A DNA stretch of 64,000 nucleotides from Candidatus Vecturithrix granuli (GTDB lineage: Bacteria; Moduliflexota; Moduliflexia; Moduliflexales; Moduliflexaceae), in the NCBI GenBank assembly GCA_000739535.1, contig DF820467.1, positions 478,245 through 542,244 on the forward strand. Direction: 5' to 3'. The notes beneath the pieces are model-generated. The model was not told where the DNA came from, searched no databases, and saw nothing but the letters and a program-made list of their open reading frames with translations. The position numbers and the translations under genes are program-made. Shown here in pieces: positions 9,337 to 16,891 of this stretch. Each line of letters starts with the position of its first letter. Positions within the stretch are counted from its first letter, which is position 1.

Positions 9337-10581
9337 TTATGTCTGGCGTTCCATCACAATTTTGCCGTTTTTGATCACACGGTTGACATGGTTGACTCCA
9401 AAATGATACAGAAAGTATTGGTAGTTTGGAACATTGAGAATAATGATGTCAGCTTTTTTCCCGACTTCCAGGCTGCCGATCTCATGGAAGCGTCGAATCG
9501 AACGCGCCGCCTGTGCCGTGACTCCCAGAATCGCTTCGGCCGGCGTCATTTTCATCTGGGTGCAGGCAATCGTCATGATCAGGGGCAGAGCTTCCGTCAT
9601 GCACGATCCAGGGTTGCAGCCTGTACCAAGCGCCACCCTGACCCCGGCTTCAAGCATACGGCGGGCCGGAGCGTAGCGCACAAAGGCCGTAAAAAATGGC
9701 ACGCCGGGCAGTAATTCCGCAATGACATCACTTTCTGCTAATTTTTCGATGCCGCGATCGCTGATCATTAACAGGTGAGAAGCGGCGGCAACCTGCATTT
9801 CTGCCGCAAATTCCGCGGCTTTAAATGGACTAAAGGCATCGGCGTACATCCGCGCCTCAAGCCCGTATTGCCGCCCCACTTCCAAAATATGCCGCGTTTC
9901 TTCAAGCGAGTACGTGTCAATATCACAGAAGACGCCGCAAAATTCCGCCAGCTTTTCTTCGGCGACTCTCGGAATCATTTCGGAAGTCATCAGATCAATA
10001 TAGTCTTTTTTCTTGTTTTTATATTCGGAAGGCACTTCAAGCGCCATGAAGGTTGGCACAAGATCAATCGGATGAGTGTCTTGTAATTCTTTGATTGTCT
10101 GGAGGATTTTGATTTCATCTTTCGTTGTCAGTCCATATCCGCTTTTGGCTTCTATCGTCGTTGTTCCCCGGCGCAGCATACGATCCAGGCGTTTATAGGC
10201 GAGGTTATAGAGTTCTTCTTTACTGGCCGCGTTCGTTGCAAGCATGGTGCTGCCTATGCCGCCTTCAGTAATCGCAATATCACGGTATGCCCGTCCTAAC
10301 AGCCGATCCGCAAATTCCTTTTCCCGAGACCCGGCGAACACCACATGCGTGTGCGGATCAATCAAGCCCGGCATGACCACTTTACTCGAAGCATCAATGA
10401 CAATATCCGGGTGAAGTCCCTCGGGTAAATCTTCTGTTTTGCCAACCCAGGCGATTCGGTCTTTTTCAATCACGACTGCTCCGTTTTCAATAATTCCCAG
10501 AGCGGCTCTCGGATCAGTTTGAATTTTATCAACCCGTGACACGGTAAGTAATTGTGCCGCATTCTTGATGATTTTTCTCAT
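9337..10581 (-). CDS. hutI: Imidazolonepropionase
   Basis: HutI hydrolyses 4-imidazolone-5-propanoate to N-formimino-L-glutamate, the third step of histidine breakdown. The 414-residue sequence has the amidohydrolase metal site PGLIDPHTHVVFAGSREKEF, the GGIGSTMLATNAAS loop, the KSGYGL segment and the ALGTGCNPGSCMTEALPL segment diagnostic of HutI rather than generic amidohydrolases. Length is normal for the family (about 400-420). No hutH, hutU or formiminoglutamate-processing gene lies nearby, so the gene is separated from the rest of the pathway. It is flanked by a family A repeat. Confidence 0.95.
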   Translation of the reverse strand: MRKIIKNAAQLLTVSRVDKIQTDPRAALGIIENGAVVIEKDRIAWVGKTEDLPEGLHPDIVIDASSKVVMPGLIDPHTHVVFAGSREKEFADRLLGRAYRDIAITEGGIGSTMLATNAASKEELYNLAYKRLDRMLRRGTTTIEAKSGYGLTTKDEIKILQTIKELQDTHPIDLVPTFMALEVPSEYKNKKKDYIDLMTSEMIPRVAEEKLAEFCGVFCDIDTYSLEETRHILEVGRQYGLEARMYADAFSPFKAAEFAAEMQVAAASHLLMISDRGIEKLAESDVIAELLPGVPFFTAFVRYAPARRMLEAGVRVALGTGCNPGSCMTEALPLIMTIACTQMKMTPAEAILGVTAQAARSIRRFHEIGSLEVGKKADIIILNVPNYQYFLYHFGVNHVNRVIKNGKIVMERQT

Positions 10582-10704
10582 ACGCCCCTATCCTCGTCAT
10601 GCAAACAGAGTTAATTTTTTACGCCCCTTCCAGGCAACGCATCCTTTTTAGCCAATAAAAAATCATTCGGTAAAATTTTGTCAAATAAAATTTCTGCATG
10701 TTGG

Positions 10705-12063
10705 CTAAAGATTGTTGTAATACTTGAGGAATTGGTCTTTCTTGCCTGGAGGGATTTTGAGGACAAAATTGTGTGGAAGCGGCGACTTTGATTGAATCAC
10801 AGTGCGTTTTAGCTCGCGATTTAGCATGACAAATGTCTCTTCCGGGATTGATAAATTCTTGACCAGATCTTTCACATAGATTTTTTGCGTCACCGGCACC
10901 TTTTCATATTCGAGAGGAGTAAGCTGCTCAATTGGTCCCAAATAGCGTTTATAGTCATACATGATATGCGCGGCGGCCACAAATTCGGCGTAATAATTGC
11001 GTGAATAAAAGCCGAAGCTCGATCCTTGATATTCGCGCACAATTTTGCCCAGATCGGTGGTTTTTACCTGTTTGACGGCGTTTAAGACTCCGGCAGTGCC
11101 GTGATTGTACGCCGTAATGGCCAGGGGCCAGGAGCCGAAAATGTCATAATTGGCTTTCAACAGACGAGCCGCAGAATTGGCGGATTTGAACGGATCGTAG
11201 CGTTCATCCACCTGGGCATTGATGCGAAGGCCATACATTTTTGCGGTCGCCGGCATAAATTGCCAGACTCCGGCTGCTCCGGCAGAGGAATAGGCGCTCT
11301 GCTTGAAATAGGACTCGACCAAAGAAAGCCAGATGAGTTCTCGCGGAAGATCATGCTTCTGAAAAATTTGCTCGAATTGTTCCTGATACAGACCGGCCCG
11401 CTCAACAGCTTTGACAAAATGGTCGCGCTGCCCGCTCTGGAGCCGAAAATGCTGAGAAGCGGCCTTGCGAAATTTCTGCGGATCCGGGATATTCTCAAAA
11501 AGCTTATAGACCCGGGCTTCATCGCCGGATAACGAGTGCAACTGGTCCTTGCGCTGTTTACGATCAAGCTCCAATAAAATGTGTTTATATTTTTGGATGT
11601 GGGCGTTAATCCCTGGCGATGTCTGTGTGTCCACCACCTCGTAAATGACCTGAAAATACCAGCTGTCATACAGGATGACCTGGCTGCTCGTATAACGAGC
11701 AAACACATCTTTCCAAAATGCGACATGGTGTTGCAATTCGTCCGGGATGGGAAAAACCTGTTCAAACTCTTTGAGAATTCCGGGCCAGAAAAGCTTGACT
11801 GGTAGAGAAGCATGGTGTAGAGCGTTATCGCCAAAGCGCGGAAAAATTCCCATGACAATCACAATGGTCGCAAGGAGAATCGGCGCCCAAAACCAGCGCA
11901 ATTGGCAATAAATGCGGCGGCGCAGATACCAGGGACAGGAGAGTGCGATGACCTCAGCGAGGACGATGACGCCGATCCTTTTGATCATCGCCATCCATCG
12001 CCGCCAGGCGTCGCTTGCTGTGAACACACATATTTGCTCGGACAGGTTATGTAAGTGTTTCAT
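10705..12063 (-). CDS. Lytic murein transglycosylase with C-terminal LysM-like region
   Basis: This enzyme likely cleaves peptidoglycan glycan strands. A hydrophobic segment near residues 30-60 would anchor or export it. The catalytic SLT domain includes the Glu in LPRELIWLSLVESYFKQSAYS, then SSAGAAGVWQFMPATAKMYGL and AITAYNHGTAGVLNAV, the standard MltD-like motifs. The last 70 residues (KIYVKDLVKNLSIPEETFVMLN...) resemble a LysM-type wall-binding region. The start at 12063 (MKHLHNLSEQ) is preferred. The longer frame to 12096 begins inside a repeat. Confidence 0.88.
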   Translation of the reverse strand: MKHLHNLSEQICVFTASDAWRRWMAMIKRIGVIVLAEVIALSCPWYLRRRIYCQLRWFWAPILLATIVIVMGIFPRFGDNALHHASLPVKLFWPGILKEFEQVFPIPDELQHHVAFWKDVFARYTSSQVILYDSWYFQVIYEVVDTQTSPGINAHIQKYKHILLELDRKQRKDQLHSLSGDEARVYKLFENIPDPQKFRKAASQHFRLQSGQRDHFVKAVERAGLYQEQFEQIFQKHDLPRELIWLSLVESYFKQSAYSSAGAAGVWQFMPATAKMYGLRINAQVDERYDPFKSANSAARLLKANYDIFGSWPLAITAYNHGTAGVLNAVKQVKTTDLGKIVREYQGSSFGFYSRNYYAEFVAAAHIMYDYKRYLGPIEQLTPLEYEKVPVTQKIYVKDLVKNLSIPEETFVMLNRELKRTVIQSKSPLPHNFVLKIPPGKKDQFLKYYNNL

Positions 12064-12074
12064 AGATTTCCAGG

Positions 12075-12109
12075 CAGAACCCCCGGGTTGCCTCAAGAAA
12101 CCTGGGGTT
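12075..12109. repeat. Degenerate family E hairpin
   Basis: The sequence AACCCCCGGGTTGCC...GAAACCTGGGGTT resembles the family E hairpin but its arms pair imperfectly. Together with the family D copy at 12201-12269 it fills much of the 360-base divergent spacer between the transglycosylase and STAND genes. I saw no small gene there. Confidence 0.4.
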
Positions 12110-12200
12110 GAGAATCTCCGAAAACTTCAGGACAGGCATTTGCCAGGGCCTACTTTCTGTGAGACGTGAAAAGGGAAGGAAGGCTTAATTTTTAAAATCC

Positions 12201-12269
12201 TTTTCTCGCAAAGCCCACAAAGTTCGCAAAGGATTCATCTTCAAGGACTTTGCGAGCTTTGCGAGAAAA
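12201..12269. repeat. Palindromic repeat, family D
   Basis: Arms TTTTCTCGCAAAGCCCACAA... and TTTGCGAGCTTTGCGAGAAAA, followed by AAACGAAATTCTTCATAAT. It matches the copy at 6322-6404 both in its arms and in its flank. It lies in the divergent spacer about 150 bases upstream of the STAND gene. Confidence 0.7.
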
Positions 12270-12422
12270 ATCAAACGAAATTCTTCATAATTTTTACTTC
12301 ATTCATCATGTTTTTAACACCTGTTTCAAAAAATGCTTGACGGGTTCCTTTGTTCTTCGCTAAATAACTACAAGAATCACATAGAAGAAAGAATATTCTG
12401 ATTTTTAAGGAGGGCGTACATC

Positions 12423-15161
12423 ATGGCGATATTGGATATTCTTGACATCATTCCGCAAAGCCTGAAACAGCAGGTGGTTGATACGCTGGTGGATTTTGTG
12501 TCTGGCGAAGCCAAAAAATATGTCAGCGGCGAAATCGCAAATAAGATTAGGTCGCTGCGCTCTGATGCGGCGTTTCATCGCACTTTTGAAAAAGGACTGC
12601 AACAGGCGGTCAAACGCTTTATTGCCGAGTATGAAGCGCAAGATGAAGATCTCGTCGCGGCGCTTCAGGCTGACCGGACATTTCTTGCCAACGCGCAGGT
12701 GCAGAAAGCCATGCTGACCATGCTCAGAAAGCCGGGAACCTATCTGGCAGAAGAACGGGAGAAACTTGCACAGTCCTTTGATTCCGTGCTGCCGAAGCGC
12801 AAGAATCGCGAGCGCGTGGATCAAGCCGTGACCTATTTCCTGCGCTGCCTGGTCGAAGAACTCTGGCATCTGCCGGAACTGCTGCCGGTGTATAGTCTGC
12901 AATTTCAACGCCTGAACGCCGAAGCTGCGCAGCAGCAAGTGGCCTTGCAAAAAGCGCAATTGCAAGCATTGACCGGATTGGGCGAAGGCGTCCGTACTGC
13001 CCTGCTGCAATTGACCGACGCCATCGGCGAACAGAAAGCCTTGCCCGCTGGCGGGAGATATGCCCTGCCCGAACGCCCGAAAGTCTATCACAATCTGCCG
13101 CAGCCCGATTATGGCCGCTTTATCGGCAGAGAAGCGGAACTGGCGCAAGTCGAAAAAATCCTGCGCCCCTATCCGCATTCACAACACGCGCTTGTCACCA
13201 TTGACGGCATCGGCGGCATCGGCAAGAGTGCGTTGGCCCTGGAAATCGGACATCGCTTCTTGCGGCAATTCGACGATCTACCGGCCGAAGAACGCTTTGA
13301 GGCCATTATCTGGGCCAGCGCAAAGCAGACAATTTTGACAGCCGAAGGCATCAGCACGCGCCGCCAGATTTTGCGAACTTTAGACGATATTTACAACGCC
13401 CTCGCGGTCGGCTTGCAGCGCGAAGACATCACCCGCGCGCGCAAAGAAGACCAGGATGAAGTCGTGCGCCGCGCCCTGACGCGCCAGCGTACGCTGTTGC
13501 TTGTGGATAACCTGGAAACGGTGGATGACGAGGCCGTGCTGAATTTCCTGCGCGAACTCCCGGCCCCGACTAAAGCCATCGTCACCACGCGCCACCGCCT
13601 GGATGTCGCTTATCCTGTGCGCTTAACCGGCATGCCCTGGGACGACGCCAGCCAATTGATTGAGCAGGAATGTGCGAAGAAAGGCGTCACATTAGACGTT
13701 TGTAGTCATCGCTTCAGCGATGTTCCGCCAGACGCTCGTAGTCATCGCTTTAGCGATGCTTCTTCAAACGCTGAAGTGTTTACTACAAACGTGGTTACTA
13801 CGAACGGGAATGCCCGCCGCCTTTTTGAGCGCACCGGCGGCGTGCCCTTAGCCATGGTGTGGAGCATTGCGCAGATGGGTATGGGCTACGGTGTGGAAAC
13901 AGTCCTGAACCGGCTTGGTCAGCCGGCCGGCGACATTGCCCGCTTCTGTTTCGAAGGCGCGGTGGAACAGATTAAAAACCGGCCAGCTCACAAACTGCTG
14001 ATGGTGCTCTCCCTGTGCGCCGACAGCGCCAGCCGCGAATCCCTCGGCTATGCGACGGGGTTGCCGGAATTAGACCGCGATGATGGATTGGTAAAATTGG
14101 AAAAACTCTCATTGGTCAACAAATCCGGCGACCGGTTCAGTCTGCTGCCCTTGACCAAGCAATATGCAGCAGCGGAGTTTGAAAAATCAGAGAAGAAGGA
14201 GCTACTGAGGGAGAAGTGGATTGAATATTTTAGTAAATTGACTAAAGAATATAGCATTGAATACTGGAATTGGAAGAATTATAGTTGGTTACAAAACGAA
14301 GGGGATAACCTTCTTTCAATTATTGATTGGACTGTAGCTGCTGAGCAAGGAGATATTGCTTTACTATTTACACGTGCTACGATGTTCTATCTGGATAGAA
14401 CAGGTCAGTGGACGAAATTATTTGACTATGGAGAACAACTTTACAGTATTGCCCAATCTTTGCAAAATAAGCGCATTTGGGCGTGGATTTGTCATCTTTG
14501 GTTAGCGTATTTTTATGTGGAACGAGGAAATCATGAGCGGGCAGAGGCTGTCGCTAGACAGAGTTTATTATTATATCAAGAGCTAAATGATGTTAAGGGA
14601 ACGTGTTTTGCTTTAAATGATCTTGGACGTGTTTACAGAGTAAGAGGCAAATATGAAACTGCTCAAGACATTTACACGCAATCAATGAATTTAGCAAAAC
14701 GTAATGATTTTGGTGATGGAATGGCAGCTGCTCACTTTGAATTAGGGAAACTGGCACGAGATCGTGAACAATGGGAAAATTCCAAAACTCATTTTGAAGC
14801 CGTTATTGAATGGTGTGAGAAACATGAAGAGGAAGCAGATTTAGATATTGCACTTTTAATGATGGCTATCGGAAATTTGGGATGGGTTGAGTTTAATCTT
14901 GGTCATTCTGAGCATGGTAAACTCCTTATGGAGCGGAGTTTATCATTTTTTCAAGGTGTAGGAGGAGGAAAGGCAAGTATGACCACATTACATTGGCGGT
15001 TGGCAAATATTGAAAAGACTTTCCGTAATTCCGAAAAAGCCTTACAACATGCCCAGGAAGCCTATTTCTGGGCAGAACGTTTGGGTATGGTGCGCGAGCT
15101 TGAGGGCGCGCGGGCCTTGCTGGCGGAACTCGAACAGGCGCAGCCGGCCGCCGGGAATTGA
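12423..15161 (+). CDS. STAND NTPase (NB-ARC) with TPR repeats
   Basis: A 912-residue signal-transduction ATPase of the NB-ARC type. Residues 1-220 form a helical N-terminal domain of unknown function. Then come FIGREAELAQVEKIL, Walker A (IDGIGGIGKSALALEIG, about 262), Walker B-like TLLLVDNLETVDD and a sensor TTRHR. The C-terminal half (about 600-900) is TPR-like (HLWLAYFYVERGNHERAEAV, FALNDLGRVYRVRGKYETAQ). Proteins of this plan oligomerise when the repeats sense a trigger, and several are antiviral. That role here is inference. A family A repeat encodes residues 425-461 without breaking the frame. The TPR part is visibly AT-richer than the front, suggesting module exchange. AAGGAGGG precedes the start. 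Confidence 0.88.
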   Translation: MAILDILDIIPQSLKQQVVDTLVDFVSGEAKKYVSGEIANKIRSLRSDAAFHRTFEKGLQQAVKRFIAEYEAQDEDLVAALQADRTFLANAQVQKAMLTMLRKPGTYLAEEREKLAQSFDSVLPKRKNRERVDQAVTYFLRCLVEELWHLPELLPVYSLQFQRLNAEAAQQQVALQKAQLQALTGLGEGVRTALLQLTDAIGEQKALPAGGRYALPERPKVYHNLPQPDYGRFIGREAELAQVEKILRPYPHSQHALVTIDGIGGIGKSALALEIGHRFLRQFDDLPAEERFEAIIWASAKQTILTAEGISTRRQILRTLDDIYNALAVGLQREDITRARKEDQDEVVRRALTRQRTLLLVDNLETVDDEAVLNFLRELPAPTKAIVTTRHRLDVAYPVRLTGMPWDDASQLIEQECAKKGVTLDVCSHRFSDVPPDARSHRFSDASSNAEVFTTNVVTTNGNARRLFERTGGVPLAMVWSIAQMGMGYGVETVLNRLGQPAGDIARFCFEGAVEQIKNRPAHKLLMVLSLCADSASRESLGYATGLPELDRDDGLVKLEKLSLVNKSGDRFSLLPLTKQYAAAEFEKSEKKELLREKWIEYFSKLTKEYSIEYWNWKNYSWLQNEGDNLLSIIDWTVAAEQGDIALLFTRATMFYLDRTGQWTKLFDYGEQLYSIAQSLQNKRIWAWICHLWLAYFYVERGNHERAEAVARQSLLLYQELNDVKGTCFALNDLGRVYRVRGKYETAQDIYTQSMNLAKRNDFGDGMAAAHFELGKLARDREQWENSKTHFEAVIEWCEKHEEEADLDIALLMMAIGNLGWVEFNLGHSEHGKLLMERSLSFFQGVGGGKASMTTLHWRLANIEKTFRNSEKALQHAQEAYFWAERLGMVRELEGARALLAELEQAQPAAGN
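13696..13806. repeat. Family A palindromic repeat inside the STAND coding sequence
   Basis: Outer arms ACGTTTGTAGT (13696-13706) and ACTACAAACGT (13782-13792) flank two direct copies of GTAGTCATCGCTTYAGCGATG and one inverted unit. The same units form intergenic repeats at 1643 and 9252. Here they are translated as VCSHRFSDVPPDARSHRFSD and the residues that follow, between the NB-ARC core and the next conserved segment, with no stop or frameshift. Confidence 0.8.
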
Positions 15162-15180
15162 ACGACGGGAGGGAGGAACA

Positions 15181-15507
15181 ATGGCAGCAAAGAGTATGAC
15201 CTTATTGGAAGACATGAACCTGCTCATTCAGGAAGGCGTTTATCGAGACCGCGAAACGCTCCTTCAGGATGCCATGCGGGCGCTCCTGAGAAGTAAACCT
15301 GAACTGCGCAGCCAATTAGCGCTGGCGCTCTACAAACGGAGAAATGTCACGCTGGCGCGGGCCTCTGAAATTGCAGGGGTTGATCAAGAAAATTTTAAGG
15401 AATTGCTGCGCGAAGCCGGGGTAAGCTATCGTATTGAGCCGGTCGGGGAAGCGCTTGAACGTGAAGTTGAACAACTGCTCCGATTCCAGGATAGGGGAAG
15501 AGCCTGA
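15181..15507 (+). CDS. UPF0175-like antitoxin
   Basis: A 108-residue protein. An N-terminal part (LLIQEGVYRDRETLLQDAMRALL) looks like the dimerising ribbon/helix region of UPF0175-type antitoxins. An HTH-like segment follows (NVTLARASEIAGVDQENFKELLREAGV). Such proteins usually neutralise a PIN-domain partner and repress their own promoter. GGGAGGGAGGAACA just before 15181 fixes the start, which lies 19 bases past the STAND stop. The next gene, a PIN-like toxin, begins inside its stop codon (TGATG). Confidence 0.75.
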   Translation: MAAKSMTLLEDMNLLIQEGVYRDRETLLQDAMRALLRSKPELRSQLALALYKRRNVTLARASEIAGVDQENFKELLREAGVSYRIEPVGEALEREVEQLLRFQDRGRA

Positions 15508-16025
15508 TGTTGATCATTGATACCGATATTTTAAGCATGTTTGCAAAAGCTGGCGCGCTTGATGTGCTCGTGATGTTTTTCGGAAAAGACCAGATTGGCA
15601 TGACGCCCGCCATCGCTGATGAAATCGCGGTACCCCTGCAATATGGCTATGATTTTCCATCGCAAATTCTCGCTATCATTCCCGTGGTTTCCATCAATCG
15701 AAACATCGCAGAAAACACGGTGAAATTCGGGCTGAGCAGCACAAAACTTGGCAGAGGTGAACGAGAGGCGATCGCGTTTTGTCAGGCTGAGAACGCGTGT
15801 TTTGCGACGAATGACGTGGTTGCGCGAAAATTTGCTCAGGAACAAGGCGTCAATGTTTTTTCTTTACAGGCGATTTTGCGAGCGCTCTGGGTAAGCGGGG
15901 TTAAAACGAAGGCGGATGTCCACATCTTGCTCCAGCGCATAAAATTGGCAGATGCTTTAGAAGTTCCGGCAGCCATAGAAGATGAGATATTCAGAGAAAA
16001 TGCAACGAACCATCTGCAAGAATAG
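15507..16025 (+). CDS. PIN-domain-like toxin
   Basis: A 172-residue PIN-like ribonuclease candidate. It starts MLIIDTDILSMFAKAG with the first acidic residue of the PIN site. It continues with LGRGEREAIAFC (conserved Glu) and NACFATNDVVARKFAQEQGV (conserved Asp), as in DUF3368-type partners of UPF0175. It overlaps the upstream antitoxin stop by one base (TGATG), which implies translational coupling. Function as an RNase toxin is inferred from family and pairing. It appears intact, unlike the second PIN fragment downstream. Confidence 0.78.
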   Translation: MLIIDTDILSMFAKAGALDVLVMFFGKDQIGMTPAIADEIAVPLQYGYDFPSQILAIIPVVSINRNIAENTVKFGLSSTKLGRGEREAIAFCQAENACFATNDVVARKFAQEQGVNVFSLQAILRALWVSGVKTKADVHILLQRIKLADALEVPAAIEDEIFRENATNHLQE

Positions 16026-16057
16026 AGAGGCAACTCGTATTTTTCGACAGAGCACTC

Positions 16058-16229
16058 AGGCATGTTACACGAATTAGAAGGCGCGCGGGCCTTGCTGGCG
16101 GGACTCGACCAGGCGCAGGCTGCCGCCGGCGCAGGGGAACGACAGGGATTTCCCATGAGCAAGGCTTGTGCATCCTCGCTGCTTATGAGAAATTCAGAAG
16201 GAATAATATCAACACATGCGTATCCATGA
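16058..16229 (+). pseudogene. Duplicated 3' end of a STAND-TPR gene
   Basis: Bases from about 16058 encode GMLHELEGARALLAGLDQAQ, nearly the same as GMVRELEGARALLAELEQAQ at the C-terminus of the STAND protein (15085-15150). The DNA is similar too, including GGCGCGCGGGCCTTGCTGGCGG in both copies apart from flanking changes. The frame then drifts to a stop at 16229 with no homologous body. It is either a local duplication of the gene end or the last trace of a second STAND gene. Confidence 0.7.
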
Positions 16230-16264
16230 ATGTCTTGAACACATTGATGGACTGCGTGAGAGAA

Positions 16265-16564
16265 ATGATGGTACTTGAAACAGAAGCCAAAGAGGATGGA
16301 ATCTTAATTGTCAAAACCCCGAAATCCTTATGGGGAAAAAAAGTGAAGGTCCAGGTGCATGAATTACGGCGCAAAACCAAATCGCGGAAAGCTGTTGCCA
16401 GATCGAAATCAGCGCCAGTGACGAAAGAACAAAAGCATCAGGCAAGTTTAGCTCAGTGGGAAAAAATCAAGGCGATTTTGCAAGAAATTGATCAACTCAC
16501 GCTTCCTCAACGAACAATAGAGGAAATTCTCCATGATCTGCACGAATTCAGGGAATCACTATGA
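16265..16564 (+). CDS. Putative antitoxin, AbrB/DUF2281-like
   Basis: About 99 residues. The front part (MVLETEAKEDGILIVKTPKS, then LWGKKVKVQVHEL) resembles the short beta-rich DNA-binding end of antitoxins. A basic linker and a helical tail (LPQRTIEEILHDLHEFRESL) follow. Its stop overlaps the ATG of a PIN-type reading frame as ATGA, the usual antitoxin-toxin arrangement. The partner toxin is broken. The start could be 16265 or 16268. A longer frame from 16166 contains the duplicated-end debris and is less likely. Confidence 0.55.
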   Translation: MMVLETEAKEDGILIVKTPKSLWGKKVKVQVHELRRKTKSRKAVARSKSAPVTKEQKHQASLAQWEKIKAILQEIDQLTLPQRTIEEILHDLHEFRESL

Positions 16565-16815
16565 AATTCGCTTATATTGATTCATGTATCTATATGGTCT
16601 GATGCAACAATATCGTCAATTAATTGAAAAATTATCCGGAACTGTTCCATGATACCCAACGAATTGTGCAAACCGAAGCACTGAAAATCATTGATGCGTT
16701 GCATGTCGCACTTGCGAGCCATGATCTGTTTGTGTCCAGCGACCCGCACTTTCGTCATTTAAACACTGTAACGCCTTATTGGATTGATTTGAGCGGACAT
16801 GTCCCTTCACAGTAA
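16561..16815 (+). pseudogene. PIN-domain toxin, internally deleted
   Basis: The frame opens MKFAYIDSCIYMV, a good PIN N-terminus with its acidic residue, then stops at 16602. From about 16624 a second frame gives EALKIIDALHVALASHDLFV followed by SSDPHFRHLNTV, the PIN C-terminus with conserved Asp residues. The middle (roughly 80 residues) is missing. It is coupled by ATGA to the upstream antitoxin-like gene. The toxin should be inactive. Confidence 0.75.
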
Positions 16816-16850
16816 ACGTGAAGACATCCTGAAACAAAGGTGTCACCGTG

Positions 16851-16875
16851 CGCGCCGGAGTTACTCTCCGGCGCG
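16851..16875. terminator. Terminator-like hairpin
   Basis: Perfect stem CGCGCCGGAG / CTCCGGCGCG with loop TTACT, between the converging PIN remnant and aminotransferase genes. There is no long T tract, so it may be a weak or bidirectional terminator. Confidence 0.55.
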
Positions 16876-16891
16876 ATAAGAGGCGTGAAAC

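Noticed and set aside
12405-13178. 257-codon minus-strand frame opposite the STAND gene start
   Set aside because: Composition is that of the reverse of a GC-rich gene, and no recognisable motif is present.
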